DNA of 64,000 nucleotides from Cherax quadricarinatus (lineage: Eukaryota > Arthropoda > Malacostraca > Decapoda > Parastacidae). Positions within the stretch are counted from its first letter, which is position 1. Each line of letters starts with the position of its first letter. The translations under genes were made by a program, and so were the position numbers. Shown here in pieces: positions 1-11,009 of the stretch. The stretch spans positions 51,805,992-51,869,991 of the forward strand of contig NC_091292.1 in assembly GCF_038502225.1 (NCBI RefSeq), written 5' to 3'. A model generated the notes under the pieces. That model saw only the letters and a list, made by a program, of their open reading frames with translations, did not search any database and had not been told where the DNA came from.

Positions 1-2781
1 TCGCAACCACCGCTGGCTTCAGCTGTGGTGGTGAGAGAGAGGAATTACCACTCGCAACCACCGCTGGTTTCAGCTGTGGTGGTGAGAGAGAGGAGTTACC
101 ACTCGCAACCACCGCTGGCTTCAGCTGTGGTGGTGAGAGAGAGGAGTTACCACTCGCAACCACCGCTGCCTTCAGCTGTGGTGGTGAGAGAGAGGAGTTA
201 CCACTCGCAACCACCGCTGGCTTCAGCTGTGGTGGTGAAAGAGAGGAGTTACCACTCGCAACCACCGCTGGCTTCAGCTGTGGTGGTGAGAGAGAGGAGT
301 TACCACTCGCAACCACCGCTGGTTTCAGCTGTGGTGGTGAGAGAGAGGAGTTACCACTCGCAACCACCGCTGGCTTCAGCTGTGGTGGTGAGAGAGAGGA
401 GTTACCACTCGCAACCACCGCTGGCTTCAGCTGTGGTGGTGAGAGAGAGGAGTTACCACTCGCAACCACCGCTGGCTTCAGCTGTGGTGGTGAGAGAGAG
501 GAGTTACCACTCGCAACCACCGCTGGCTTCAGCTGTGGTGGTGAGAGAGAGGAGTTACCACTCGCAACCACCGCTGGCTTCAGCTGTGGTGGTGAGAGAG
601 AGGAGTTACCACTCGCAACCACCGCTGACTTCAGCTGTGGTGGTGGGAGAGAGGAGTTACCACTCGCAACCACCGCTAGCTTCAGCTGTGGTGGTGGGAG
701 AGAGGAGTTACCACTCGCAACCACCGCTGACTTCAGCTGTGCTGGTGGGAGAGAGGAGTTACCACTCGCAACCACCGCTAGCTTCAGCTGTGGTGGTGGG
801 AGAGAGGAGTTACCACTCGCAACCACCGCTGACTTCAGCTGTGGTGGTGAGAGAGAGGAGTTACCACTCGCAACCACCGCTGACTTCAACTGTGGTGGTG
901 GGAGAGAGGAGTTACCACTCGCAACCACCGCTGACTTCAGCTGTGGTGTTGGGAGAGAGGAGTTACCACTCGCAACCACCGCTGACTTCAGCTGTGGTGG
1001 TGGGAGAGAGGAGTTACCACTTGCAACCACCGCTGGCTTCAGCTGTGGTGGTGAGAGAGAGGAGTTACCACTCGCAACCACCCCTGGCTTCAGCTGTGGT
1101 GGTGAGAGAGAGGAGTTACCACTCGCAACCACCGCTGGCTTCAGCTGTTTTGGTGGGAGAGAGGAGTTACCACTCGCAACCACCGCTGGCTTCAGCTGTG
1201 GTGGTGGGAGAGAGGAGTTACCACTCGCAACCACGGCTGACTTCAGTTGTGGTGGTGGGAGAGAGGAGTTACCACTCGCAAGCACCGATGACTTCAGCTG
1301 TGGTGGTGGGAGAGAGGAGTTACCACTCGCAACCACCGCTGGCTTCAGCTGTGGTGGTGGGAGAGAGGAGTTACCACTCGCAACCACCGCTGGCTTCAGC
1401 TGTGGTCGTGAGAGAGAGGAGTTACCACTCGCAACCACCGCTGACTTCAGCTGTGGTGGTGAGAGAGAGGAGTTACCACTCGCAACCACCGCTGGCTTCA
1501 GTTGTGGTGGTGAGAGAGAGGAGTTACCACTCGCAACCACCGCTGGCTTCAGCTGTGGTGGTGGGAGAGAGGAGTTACCACTCGCAACCACCGCTGACTT
1601 CAGCTGTGGTGGTGAGAGAGAGGAGTTACCACTCGCAACCACCGCTGACTTCAGCTGTGGTGGTGGGAGAGAGGAGTTACCACTTGCAACCACGGCTGGC
1701 TTCAGCTGTGGTGGTGGGAGAGAGGAGTTACCACTCGCAACCACCGCTGACTTCAGCTGTGGTGGTGGGAGAGAGGAGTTACCACTCGCAACCACCGCTG
1801 ACTTCAGCTGTGGTGGTGGGAGAGAGGAGTTACCACTCGCAACCACCGCTGACTTCGGTTGTGGTGGTGGGAGAGAGGAGTTACCACTCGAAACCACCGC
1901 TGACTTCAACTGTGGTGGTGGGAGAGAGGAGTTACCACTCGCAACCACCGCTGACTTCGGTTGTGGTGGTGGGAGAGAGGAGTTACCACTCGAAACCACC
2001 GCTGACTTCAGCTGTGGTGGTGGGAGAGAGGAGTTACTACTTGCAAACACCGCTGGCTTCAGCTGTGGTTGTGGGAGAGAGGAGTTACCACACGCAACCA
2101 CCGCTGGCTTCAGCTGTGGTGGTGGGAGAGAGGAGTTACCAGTCGCAACCACCGCTGACTTCAGCTGTGGTTGTGGGAGAGAGGAGTTACCACTCGCAAC
2201 CACCGCTGGCTTCAGCTGTGGTGGTGGGAGAGAGGAGTTACCACTTGCAACCACCGCTGGCTTCAGCTGTGGTGGTGGGAGAGAGGAGTTGCCACTCGCA
2301 ACCACCGCTGGCTTCAGCTGTGGTGGTGGGAGAGAGGAGTTACCACTCGCAACCACGGCTGACTTCAGCTGTGGTGGTGGGAGAGAGGAGTTACCACTCG
2401 CAAGCACCGATGACTTCAGCTGTGGTGGTGGGAGAGAGGAGTTACCACTCGCAACCACCGCTGGCTTCAGCTGTGGTGGTGGGAGAGAGGAGTTACCACT
2501 CGCAACCACCGCTGACTTCAGCTGTGGTGGTGAGAGAGAGGAGTTACCACTCGCAACCACCGCTGACTTCAGCTGTGGTGGTGAGAGAGAGGAGTTACCA
2601 CTCGCAACCACCGCTGGCTTCAGTTGTGGTGGTGAGAGAGAGGAGTTACCACTCGCAACCACCGCTGGCTTTAGCTGTGGTGGTGGGAGAGAGGAGTTAC
2701 CACTCGCAACCACCGCTGACTTCAGCTGTGGTGGTGAGAGAGAGGAGTTACCACTCGCAACCACCGCTGACTTCAGCTGTG
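1..2781. repeat. 51-bp minisatellite, about 54 units
   Basis: A 51-bp unit is repeated head to tail from the first base to about 2781. Because 51 is a multiple of three, reading frames stay open: the plus frame from 25 repeats a 17-residue unit (VVVRERSYHSQPPLASA type) for about 918 residues, and a second plus frame is also open over part of the array. Units differ by scattered substitutions (gagaga/gggaga, ggcttc/gacttc). There is no non-repetitive N terminus, the array runs off the left edge, and the frame continues into antisense LINE sequence, so I treat it as satellite DNA and not as a gene. Confidence 0.9.
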
Positions 2782-5700
2782 GAATTAAATTCCCACCAAG
2801 GCAGGGTGGCCCGAAAAAGAAAAACTTTCACCATCATTCACTCCATCACTGTCTTGCCAGAAGGGTGCTTTACACTACAGTTTTTAAACTGCAACATTAA
2901 CACCCCTCCTTCAGAGTGCAGGCACTGTACTTCCCATCTCCAGGACTCAAGTCCGGCCTGCCGGTTTCCCTGAACCCCTTCATAAATGTTACTTTGCTCA
3001 CACTCCAACAGCACGTCAAGTATTAAAAACCATTTGTCTCCATTCACTCCTATCAAACACGCTCACGCATGCCTGCTGGAAGTCCAAGCCCCTCGCACAC
3101 AAAACCTCCTTTACCCCCTCCCTCCAACCTTTCCTAGGCCGACCCCTACCCCGCCTTCCTTCCACTACAGACTGATACACTCTTGAAGTCATTCTGTTTC
3201 GCTCCATTCTCTCTACATGTCCGAACCACCTCAACAACCCTTCCTCAGCCCTCTGGACAACAGTTTTGGCAATCCCGCACCTCCTCCTAACTTCCAAACT
3301 ACGAATTCTCTGCATTATATTCACACCACACATTGCCCTCAGACATGACATCTCCACTGCCTCCAGCCTTCTCCTCGCTGCAACATTCATCACCCATGCT
3401 TCACACCCATATAAGAGCGTTGGTAAAACTATACTCTCATACATTCCCCTCTTTGCCTCCAAGGACAAAGTTCTTTGTCTCCACAGACTCCTAAGTGCAC
3501 CGCTCACCCTTTTCCCCTCATCAATTCTATGATTCACCTCATCTTTCATAGACCCATCCGCTGACACGTCCACTCCCAAATATCTGAATACATTCACCTC
3601 CTCCATACTCTCTCCCTCCAATCTGATATCCAATCTTTCATCACCTAATCTTTTTGTTATCCTCATAACCTTACTCTTTCCTGTATTCACTTTTAATTTT
3701 CTTCTTTTACATACCCTACCAAATTCATCCACCAACCTCTGCAACTTCTCTTCAGAATCTCCCAAGAGCACAGTGTCATCAGCAAAGAGCAACTGTGACA
3801 ACTCCCACTTTATGTGTGATTCTTTATCTTTTAACTCCACGCCTCTTGCCAAGACCCTCGCATTTACTTCTCTTACAACCCCATCTATAAATATATTAAA
3901 CAACCACGGTGACATCACACATCCTTGTCTAAGGCCTACTTTTACTGGGAAATAATCTCCCTCTTTCCTACATACTCTAACTTGAGCCTCACTATCCTCG
4001 TAAAAACTCTTCACTGCTTTCAGTAACCTACCTCCTACACCATACACCTGCAACATCTGCCACATTGCCCCCCTATCCACCCTGTCATACGCCTTTTCCA
4101 AATCCATAAATGCCACAAAAACCTCTTTAGCCTTATCTAAATACTGTTCACTTATATGTTTCACTGTAAACACCTGGTCCACACACCCCCTACCTTTCCT
4201 AAAGCCTCCTTGTTCATCTGCTATCCTATTCTCCGTCTTACTCTTAATTCTTTCAATAATAACTCTACCATACACTTTACCAGGTATACTCAACAGACTT
4301 ATCCCCCTATAATTTTTGCACTCTCTTTTGTCCCCTTTGCCTTTATACAAAGGAACTATGCATGCTCTCTGCCAATCCCTAGGTACCTTACCCTCTTCCA
4401 TACATTTATTAAATAATAGCACCAACCACTCCAAAACTATATCCCCACCTGCTTTTAACATTTCTATCTTTATCCCATCAATCCCAGCTGCCTTACCCCC
4501 TTTCATTTTACCTACTGCCTCACGAACTTCCCCCACACTCACAACTGGCTCTTCCTCACTCCTACAAGATGTTATTCCTCCTTGCCCTATACACGAAATC
4601 ACAGCTTCCCTATCTTCATCAACATTTAACAATTCCTCAAAATATTCCCTCCATCTTCCCAATACCTCTAACTCTCCATTTAATAACTCTCCTCTCCTAT
4701 TTTTAACTGACAAATCCATTTGTTCTCTAGGCTTCCTTAACTTGTTAATCTCACTCCAAAACTTTTTCTTATTTTCAACAAAATTTGTTGATAACATCTC
4801 ACCCACTCTCTCATTTGCTCTCTTTTTACATTGCTTCACCACTCTCTTAACCTCTCTCTTTTTCTCCATATACTCTTCCCTCCTTGCATCACTTCTACTT
4901 TGTAAAAACTTCTCATATGCTAACTTTTTCTCCCTTACTACTCTCTTTACATCATCATTCCACCAATCGCTCCTCTTCCCTCCCGCACCCACTTTCCTGT
5001 AACCACAAACTTCTGCTGAACACTCTAACACTACATTTTTAAACCTACCCCATACCTCTTCGACCCCATTGCCTATGCTCTCATTAGCCCATCTATCCTC
5101 CAATAGCTGTTTATATCTTACCCTAACTGCCTCCTCTTTTAGTTTATAAACCTTCACCTCTCTCTTCCCTGATGCTTCTATTCTCCTTGTATCCCATCTA
5201 CCTTTTACTCTCAGTGTAGCTACAACTAAAAAGTGATCTGATATATCTGTGGCCCCTCTATAAACATGTACATCCTGAAGTCTACTCAACAGTCTTTTAT
5301 CTACCAATACATAATCCAACAAACTACTGTCATTTCGCCCTACATCATATCTTGTATACTTATTTATCCTCTTTTTCTTAAAATATGTATTACCTATAAC
5401 TAAACCCCTTTCTATACAAAGTTCAATCAAAGGGCTCCCATTATCATTTACACCTGGCACCCCAAACTTACCTACCACACCCTCTCTAAAAGTTTCTCCT
5501 ACTTTAGCATTCAGGTCCCCTACCACAATTACTCTCTCACTTGGTTCAAAGGTTCCTATACATTCACTTAACATCTCCCAAAATCTCTCTCTCTCCTCTA
5601 CATTCCTCTCTTCTCCAGGTGCATACACGCTTATTATGACCCACTTTTCGCATCCAACCTTTACTTTAATCCACATAATCCTTGAATTTACACATTCATA

Positions 5701-6262
5701 TTCTCTTTTCTCCTTCCATAACTGATCCTTCAACATTATTGCTACCCCTTCCTTAGCTCTAACTCTCTCAGATACTCCAGATTTAATCCCATTTATTTCC
5801 CCCCACCGAAACTCCCCTACCCCCTTCAGCTTTGTTTCGCTTAGGGCCAGGACATCCAACTTCTTTTCATTCATAACATCAGCAATCATCTGTTTCTTGT
5901 CATCCGCACTACATCCACGCACATTCAAGCATCCCAGTTTTATAAAGTTTTTCTTCTTCTCTTTTTTAGTAAATGTCTACAGGAGAAGGGGTTACTAGCC
6001 CATTGCTCCCGGCATTTTAGTCGCCTCATACGACACGCATGGCTTACGGAGGAAAGATTCTTTTCCACTTCCCCATGGACAATAGAAGAAATAAAGAAGA
6101 ACAAGGGCTATTTAGAAAAAGGAGAAAAACCTAGATGCATGTATGTATATATCTAGCGTGTTTATGAGACAGAAAAAGACACCAGCAATCCTACCATCAT
6201 GTTACAGGTTTCTGTTTCAAATCTGGCAGTTACAGGTCTTTCTGTTTCACAGTCATCTGCCA
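2782..6262 (-). mobile_element. RTE-like non-LTR retrotransposon, copy A
   Basis: Minus-strand LINE nearly identical to copy D at 42361-45957. It has a 3' UTR (2782-3015), one long ORF (3016-5928) and a 5' UTR (5929 to about 6262). The 5' UTR lacks some blocks present in copy D and carries a short duplication of a gccagat-to-cctgtaac segment. The 3' end stops after ggtgggaat, where copy D continues for about 25 bases into an A-rich tail; here it passes straight into the 51-bp minisatellite. Confidence 0.88.
3016..5928 (-). CDS. LINE A endonuclease/reverse transcriptase, intact ORF
   Basis: About 970 codons without interruption. The N terminus is an APE-type endonuclease: LNVRGC, SETKLKG (about residue 33), GDLNAKVGE (134) and SDHFLVV (226). 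The reverse transcriptase follows: GKAAGIDGI (476), FVAFMDLEKAYDRVDR, GLRQGCVMSP (662) and the catalytic FADDTVLLG (713). The C-terminal part has WFGHVERM and RGRGRPRKGW, typical of RTE-like ORFs; there is no RNase H. It would nick target DNA and prime cDNA synthesis. The frame begins with TTG; no ATG lies at the true N terminus, and the first in-frame ATG is inside the endonuclease fold. About a dozen residues differ from copy D, so both insertions look young. Confidence 0.88.
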   Translation of the reverse strand: MNVRGCSADDKKQMIADVMNEKKLDVLALSETKLKGVGEFRWGEINGIKSGVSERVRAKEGVAIMLKDQLWKEKREYECVNSRIMWIKVKVGCEKWVIISVYAPGEERNVEERERFWEMLSECIGTFEPSERVIVVGDLNAKVGETFREGVVGKFGVPGVNDNGSPLIELCIERGLVIGNTYFKKKRINKYTRYDVGRNDSSLLDYVLVDKRLLSRLQDVHVYRGATDISDHFLVVATLRVKGRWDTRRIEASGKREVKVYKLKEEAVRVRYKQLLEDRWANESIGNGVEEVWGRFKNVVLECSAEVCGYRKVGAGGKRSDWWNDDVKRVVREKKLAYEKFLQSRSDARREEYMEKKREVKRVVKQCKKRANERVGEMLSTNFVENKKKFWSEINKLRKPREQMDLSVKNRRGELLNGELEVLGRWREYFEELLNVDEDREAVISCIGQGGITSCRSEEEPVVSVGEVREAVGKMKGGKAAGIDGIKIEMLKAGGDIVLEWLVLLFNKCMEEGKVPRDWQRACIVPLYKGKGDKRECKNYRGISLLSIPGKVYGRVIIERIKSKTENRIADEQGGFRKGRGCVDQVFTVKHISEQYLDKAKEVFVAFMDLEKAYDRVDRGAMWQMLQVYGVGGRLLKAVKSFYEDSEAQVRVCRKEGDYFPVKVGLRQGCVMSPWLFNIFIDGVVREVNARVLARGVELKDKESHIKWELSQLLFADDTVLLGDSEEKLQRLVDEFGRVCKRRKLKVNTGKSKVMRITKRLGDERLDIRLEGESMEEVNVFRYLGVDVSADGSMKDEVNHRIDEGKRVSGALRSLWRQRTLSLEAKRGMYESIVLPTLLYGCEAWVMNVAARRRLEAVEMSCLRAMCGVNIMQRIRSLEVRRRCGIAKTVVQRAEEGLLRWFGHVERMERNRMTSRVYQSVVEGRRGRGRPRKGWREGVKEVLCARGLDFQQACVSVFDRSEWRQMVFNT

Positions 6263-6589
6263 AATATATCTTTTCTAAAGAACTAAGTAAAATTACTCTG
6301 GTATAACTTTCCTTGTATTCTGGTAGTGGCATCCTGAAACGGAATCTTATTTACCAACCTGTCGGTATTGTACACCATTTTGATATTCATTCTGTCAGAT
6401 ACTGCAACACAATAGGATCTTGGTACAGGAAAGCTTCTTTAAGTGACAATGGTTGAATCTGAGAGGGACGTGACCTCTCAGCAAATACATTCTTTCTTCT
6501 ACTACTCTACACCTCTCCTTCCTACAGTACATAAGTATCCACACTCTAGCTTGATCTTCACATTGTTTCAAACTATGAAACAGAACTCT
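6263..6589. other. Unassigned sequence
   Basis: About 330 bp between the 5' end of LINE A and a hammerhead-bearing unit. It may be the 5' part of that unit, but I see no coding frame or clear repeat boundary. Confidence 0.4.
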
Positions 6590-6770
6590 TCTCCAGGCTG
6601 AGGGACTGACAACTTCAAATCTACATCTGATTGCATCGTCTTCACATCTCTACTGTTCCTGCCTATTTTCTGTACTCGACTGAAGAAGCCTACTGTGTAG
6701 GCGAAACGTTACGGAATAAAGATGCCTAACTGTTGCCAGTGTCTTACTTACCAAGGTAAACTAAAGTTGT
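6590..6770 (+). mobile_element. Hammerhead-bearing retrozyme-like unit, solo
   Basis: It shares with the other units in this window a tgagggactga block (about 6598), a hammerhead motif at 6671-6721 and the following aataaagat. Its 5' limit is not defined. Confidence 0.6.
6671..6721 (+). ncRNA. Hammerhead ribozyme motif, type I
   Basis: Core CTGAAGA at 6680-6686, a helix II hairpin of six pairs (gcctac/gtaggc) with a tgt loop, GAAA at 6703-6706, then CGTT. Helix I is cga against acg: two pairs plus one A-A mismatch beside the cleavage site. C3 and G8 are standard. The mismatch may reduce activity. Confidence 0.65.
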
Positions 6771-6957
6771 ATTCCCTTGTTATCTTAGAGAGCTCAGTAT
6801 CTTAAAATACACTAGCAAAGTAAGTGTATAGCTGTTCAATAGTTGCATTATGTAGTTATCAACGATGCCAGGTTGAGTCCAGTCAGCTGAGACACTCCAA
6901 ATTTATCGCATGAAAAACGGAAGTGTTTCCATTTTCTGAAATCAATTCAGACTTTCC

Positions 6958-7565
6958 TCTTCCACTATTACTACTACTATTACTGCTACTACTCTTACTA
7001 TTATTATTACTACTACTATTACTGCTATTCCAGTTACTACTACTATTACTGCTATTCCAGTTACTACTATTTCTCCTACTACTACTTTTGCTACTATTAA
7101 TACTACCACTATTAATACTAAAACTATTACTATTACTCCTCCTACTACTATTGCTCCTGCTACTAATATTACTTTTACTACTACTACTACTACTATTACT
7201 ACTATTGCTACTACTACCACTCCTACTACTATTACTACTGCTAACTACCACCACCTACTACCGCTCATACTAATACTACTGCTACTACTACTATTGCTAC
7301 TACTACTATAGCTACTACTACTATAGCTACTACTACTATTGCTACTACCACTCCTTCTACTACTACTACTACTGCTAACTACTACCATCTACTACCGCTC
7401 ATACTAATACTACTGCTACTACTACTATTGCGACTACTACTACTACTACTAAGATTACTTTTATTACTACTATTACTACTACTAATGTTACTACTACTAA
7501 TGTTACTACTACTAATGTTACTACTACTACTACTACCATCACTGGTACTACTACTACTACAACCT
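6958..7565. repeat. (TAC/TAT)n trinucleotide microsatellite region
   Basis: About 600 bp of imperfect three-base repeats (tactac, tattac, tactgc variants). Low-complexity frames on both strands (poly-Leu, poly-Ser/Asn, Val-rich) are artefacts. Two near-identical segments around 7235-7300 and 7370-7425 suggest internal duplication. Confidence 0.85.
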
Positions 7566-7639
7566 TTTGCACGGGCCAGCTATGATTATTCAGTGCTAAT
7601 AATTTTTGTAGATGAATGGTTCAGAGAACCGACATGTTG

Positions 7640-7912
7640 ATAAATTAGACACATGTGCAACTCTTGGGTATCTTTATTGAGGAAACGTTTCGCCACACAG
7701 TGGCTTCATCAGTCCATACAAAGGAGAATCTTGAAGAATAGGAGGAGAATGAGGTAATCAGTCCCTCAACCTTGAGTCGATGTGGTCAGTCCATCAATCT
7801 TGAATAGAATACGGCATACGTGCGGAGAAGGAGCTTATAAACCGTTGGCAGGAGAGGTGAAGCAGTCAGAGGCAGTGTAACACTTATTCAATGTTGAAGT
7901 AGGTCGTGCCCA
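7640..7912 (-). mobile_element. Hammerhead-bearing retrozyme-like unit, truncated
   Basis: Minus-strand unit related to the 378-bp unit of the array at 48788-52016. It shares the agacacatgtgcaa end, hammerhead (7672-7723), gaggtaatcagtccctcaa, gtcagtccatcaatctt, a TATA-like cttataaa and gaagtaggtc. It stops at about 7912, where the 13-bp repeats at the 3' end of the neighbouring LINE begin, which suggests that LINE inserted into it. Confidence 0.75.
7672..7723 (-). ncRNA. Hammerhead ribozyme motif, type I
   Basis: On the minus strand: outer helix I cttt/aaag, inner helix I gga/tcc, core CTGATGA, helix II gccac/gtggc with a tgt loop, then GAAACGTT. All core positions are canonical. Stem III is only A-C/G-T with no loop, so a monomer cannot close it, but the palindromic ACGT could pair between two molecules. 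Confidence 0.82.
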
Positions 7913-7990
7913 AGGCTCTATAACCTGGCTCTATAACCTGGCTCTATAACCTGGCTCTATAACCTGGCTCTATAACCTGGCTCTATAACC
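7913..7990. repeat. 13-bp tandem repeat, six units
   Basis: Six perfect copies of ggctctataacct. On the minus strand they follow the 3' UTR of the Tx1/L1-like LINE, so they are probably its 3' tail. Confidence 0.85.
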
Positions 7991-8620
7991 TCTCTGAAAA
8001 AATGTCAATACATAAAGCAAAAACTTACAACAAAACGTCTCAAAACAACAACCAGTAACAGAGTACTAACTTATCATATATAACTTTAAAACAACATTGA
8101 CATTCCCATATTAGGAATGTACTAGAGCCTAACATTTAACAAAGGCTCAAAACTATATATAAAGAGTAACACAAAAGAAAAAAAAAACTGATTTCACAAA
8201 GAAAAAAAAGAAAAACCCATGTACATGCATACATGTACACAAACAAAACAGTATATAAAAATATTTTAATCTACAAAAATCAAACACATATTATGACCTC
8301 ATAACCGATAATAAACATAACCAATTACATTTACCATTAAAAACATATGACTCAAGAATCGGGTCATTACAAGACAGAAACACCTCCAAATACATGACAA
8401 AACATTCGGGGTTGCTCTTTCATACATTACACAAAAGTAACAATAAGTATCAACAACCACACATCCAGGACAACCAGGAAACACAATCCATACCAACATT
8501 CACCACACTCTCATGCCTTTCCCCCCAGGAGACGAGCCCGCTATTGCCCACAGACTTTCACTTAACCATTTTAAATCCCATAAATAAAAAGAACCTTACC
8601 CTTCTTACATTCATATTCAT

Positions 8621-9887
8621 TCACAGATTCACGAGGATTTCTAACGTTAGCCTCCTATATCCTTCCGAAAATACCTGATCCCACTTCTTCCCGTACAACT
8701 CCCTGTTACGACACATCGTACGATAAAACGTTATCGCAAGAACGCGCCTTCGCACCTCACTAACCCCTTTCCCCCTCATCACCCACGATATGTAGATATA
8801 ATCCACCATGATGTAATATCTTATGACTTCCTCTTCTAAACCACCCATGTCAAGACTTAAATTTAGCACGCAGAACCGCCACCCCATTCACTCCCACCCT
8901 CTGCACCTCACTAACCCCTTTCCCCCTCATCACCCACGATATGTAGATATAATCCACCATGATGTAATCTCTTATGACTTCCTCTTCTAAACCACCCATG
9001 TCAAGACTTAAATTTAGCACGCAGAACCGCCACCCCATTCACTCCCACCCTCTGTACTAACCTACCTAACCAACCCCTGACGTCTTCTAACGCTTCACAA
9101 AATAAACTACATGGAACGCCGTGTCGTCCCCTCCACAAAAACCACACCCCCCTCCCTCTACTACTCTCCTGGTTCTTAGTATGGCCCCTGACGGCAAGAT
9201 ACCATGTACAAAACGAAACATAACGTCACGCACCCTAGGCAATAATTTCAGCTTGCTAAATCTATACCAAATGTTTCTCCACGAGCACATGGGGAATAAA
9301 CCCTCAACAGGGGCAATGCACTTACCCACCAGTAACCTACACAAAACCCGTATTCGAATGTTTCTCCGTTCCCTAACCAACAACAAGGCCCGTAGAACAA
9401 TTTCACATTCCCTCAATTCAACGCTTCCATACCACTTCTTCGGCCTCATATATACCTGTTTTATATTTCCCGCCATCACGCCCACACGCAATACCTCCCA
9501 TTTAAGAAACACACATTTAGCCCTCCGTCTTATATCCATCAATCCCAACCCACCCTGGCACACCGGTAACATAACAACCTCTCTTCTTAACCAATCACAA
9601 CTTGATCCCCACAAAAATTTAAACACCCTTCTCAAAATTCCCGCAATCGCCGTCCCTGTAATCGAGAACACAGCCGCAACATGCCAAACCTTACTATACA
9701 ATAAAACATTTACGACAATCACACGTTGGGCCAGAGTGAGATGCTGGGGCCTCAAAACAACCAGACGTCCCACGATCCTTTCTAACAACCTATCCGAGTT
9801 TTCCTCACGCGCCACATCCATGTCATCCTTGTATATAATAGCACAAATCTTTAGCGACACCGCACACTTTTTAACATTACAACTCAC
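8621..9887 (-). pseudogene. Tx1/L1-like ORF2 C-terminal domain
   Basis: From 9887 to 9087 the minus frame gives the part downstream of RT (AVFSITGTAIAGILRRVFKF, then GGLGLMDIRRRAKC) and ends with DVMFRFVHGILPSGAILRT and a CGFC...H motif, as in Tx1/L1 ORF2. The tail is interrupted by a direct 151-bp duplication and resumes at 8760-8621 (VRRRVLAITFYR to LEILVNL, then stop). Frameshifted and not functional. Confidence 0.65.
8755..9056. repeat. 151-bp direct tandem duplication
   Basis: 8755-8905 and 8906-9056 are near-identical copies offset by 151 bp (for example cacccacgatatgtagata ends near 8795 and 8946). It lies in the 3' coding part of the Tx1/L1-like LINE. Confidence 0.85.
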
Positions 9888-10966
9888 CTAACCCTCCCCT
9901 TTCCAAGTGCCCAACCCCATGATCATTGACTTCTCACTGTTTACCTTCATACCCGTGGCATGTTCAAACACTTGCACAACATCGTCCATTACAGTCATAG
10001 ACATCCTTTCACCAACCCGAACAGTCGCATCATCTACATAACCTATTAATCCCGGCCAAAGTATCCCTCCCTCAACCCCACCCTCACCCCGGGTACTGAC
10101 GGTACGTTCAACCATTCTATAAAAGGGGTCCTGAAAATATGCAAATAACATCTGTAACATGGGACACCCCTGCCTGAGACCTCTACCCATCGCAAATTCC
10201 CTCCCCATACACCCATTTATTTGTACCCTCATTTTTGCTCCCCTATACAGCGTATTTACCCAGTCAACTATTTCTTCCCCATAACCTTGTCTCATAAGTA
10301 TAACCTGCAGTACACACCTTTTCACTCTATCATAGGCTGCCTGCCAGTCTAAAGCCAGTAAAGCCACCCCTCCCCCCCTCCTTTTGACTCCACAAAACTT
10401 CTCAGAATCCCGTGTCCTTCAATCATCGACCTTCCGGGCAGCCCAAACTGCGATTTCGAAACAACCCTCCCCACTACACATTTTACCCTATTACCTAAAA
10501 TTTTTACAAAAACCTTATAGTCCGCACATAGCAACGTTACTATCCGATACTCCCGAAGGGTGGGATGCCCCTTACCTTTCGGGACCAGCACCACAACTGC
10601 TGTAGTCTGTTTATCTCCCAACTTACCCTTCTCCTTCATACAATTAAATAACCTAACCATGAAATTTCCTATCAACGCCCAATGCTGTAAATAAAATTCC
10701 ACCAGTAGACCATCAATACCCGGGGCTTTTCCCTTCTTCATGCCCTGTAAAGCAATCTCTATTTCCTCTGCAGTAATAACCCCACCCAAAGCCGTCCTAT
10801 CACTATTACCTAAATTGTACGTTGCATATGTACACACCCTGTCTAACTCCACATCATCCACACCCCCACTTATCCAGTACTTTTCATACCACATGTCCGC
10901 ATATGCACTCATACCCTTCATATTTCTTATCTCCTGCCCTACTCTATAGAACCCCCATCGTCTCAT
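9888..10966 (-). pseudogene. Tx1/L1-like reverse transcriptase domain, frameshifted
   Basis: Two overlapping minus frames. 10966-10349 gives the finger region: GKAPGIDGLLVEFY, VVVLVPKGKGHPTLREYR and SQFGLPGRSMIEG. 10367-9888 gives LLALDWQAAYDRV, RGLRQGCPM and the catalytic box as YVDD (GYVDDATV). The order and spacing match L1/Tx1 RT. A frameshift at about 10349-10367 separates the two parts. Confidence 0.75.
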
Positions 10967-11009
10967 TTACCTCTAATCTCGGGATAGCCGTCAGCGCCTG
11001 CCTTTGCTT

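Noticed and set aside
25..2973. A 982-codon plus-strand ORF as a repetitive protein gene
   Set aside because: It is the 51-bp minisatellite in an open frame, then antisense LINE UTR. No unique N terminus, and other frames are open too.
6883..7273. Poly-Leu and Ser/Asn-rich ORFs
   Set aside because: They are translations of a trinucleotide microsatellite.
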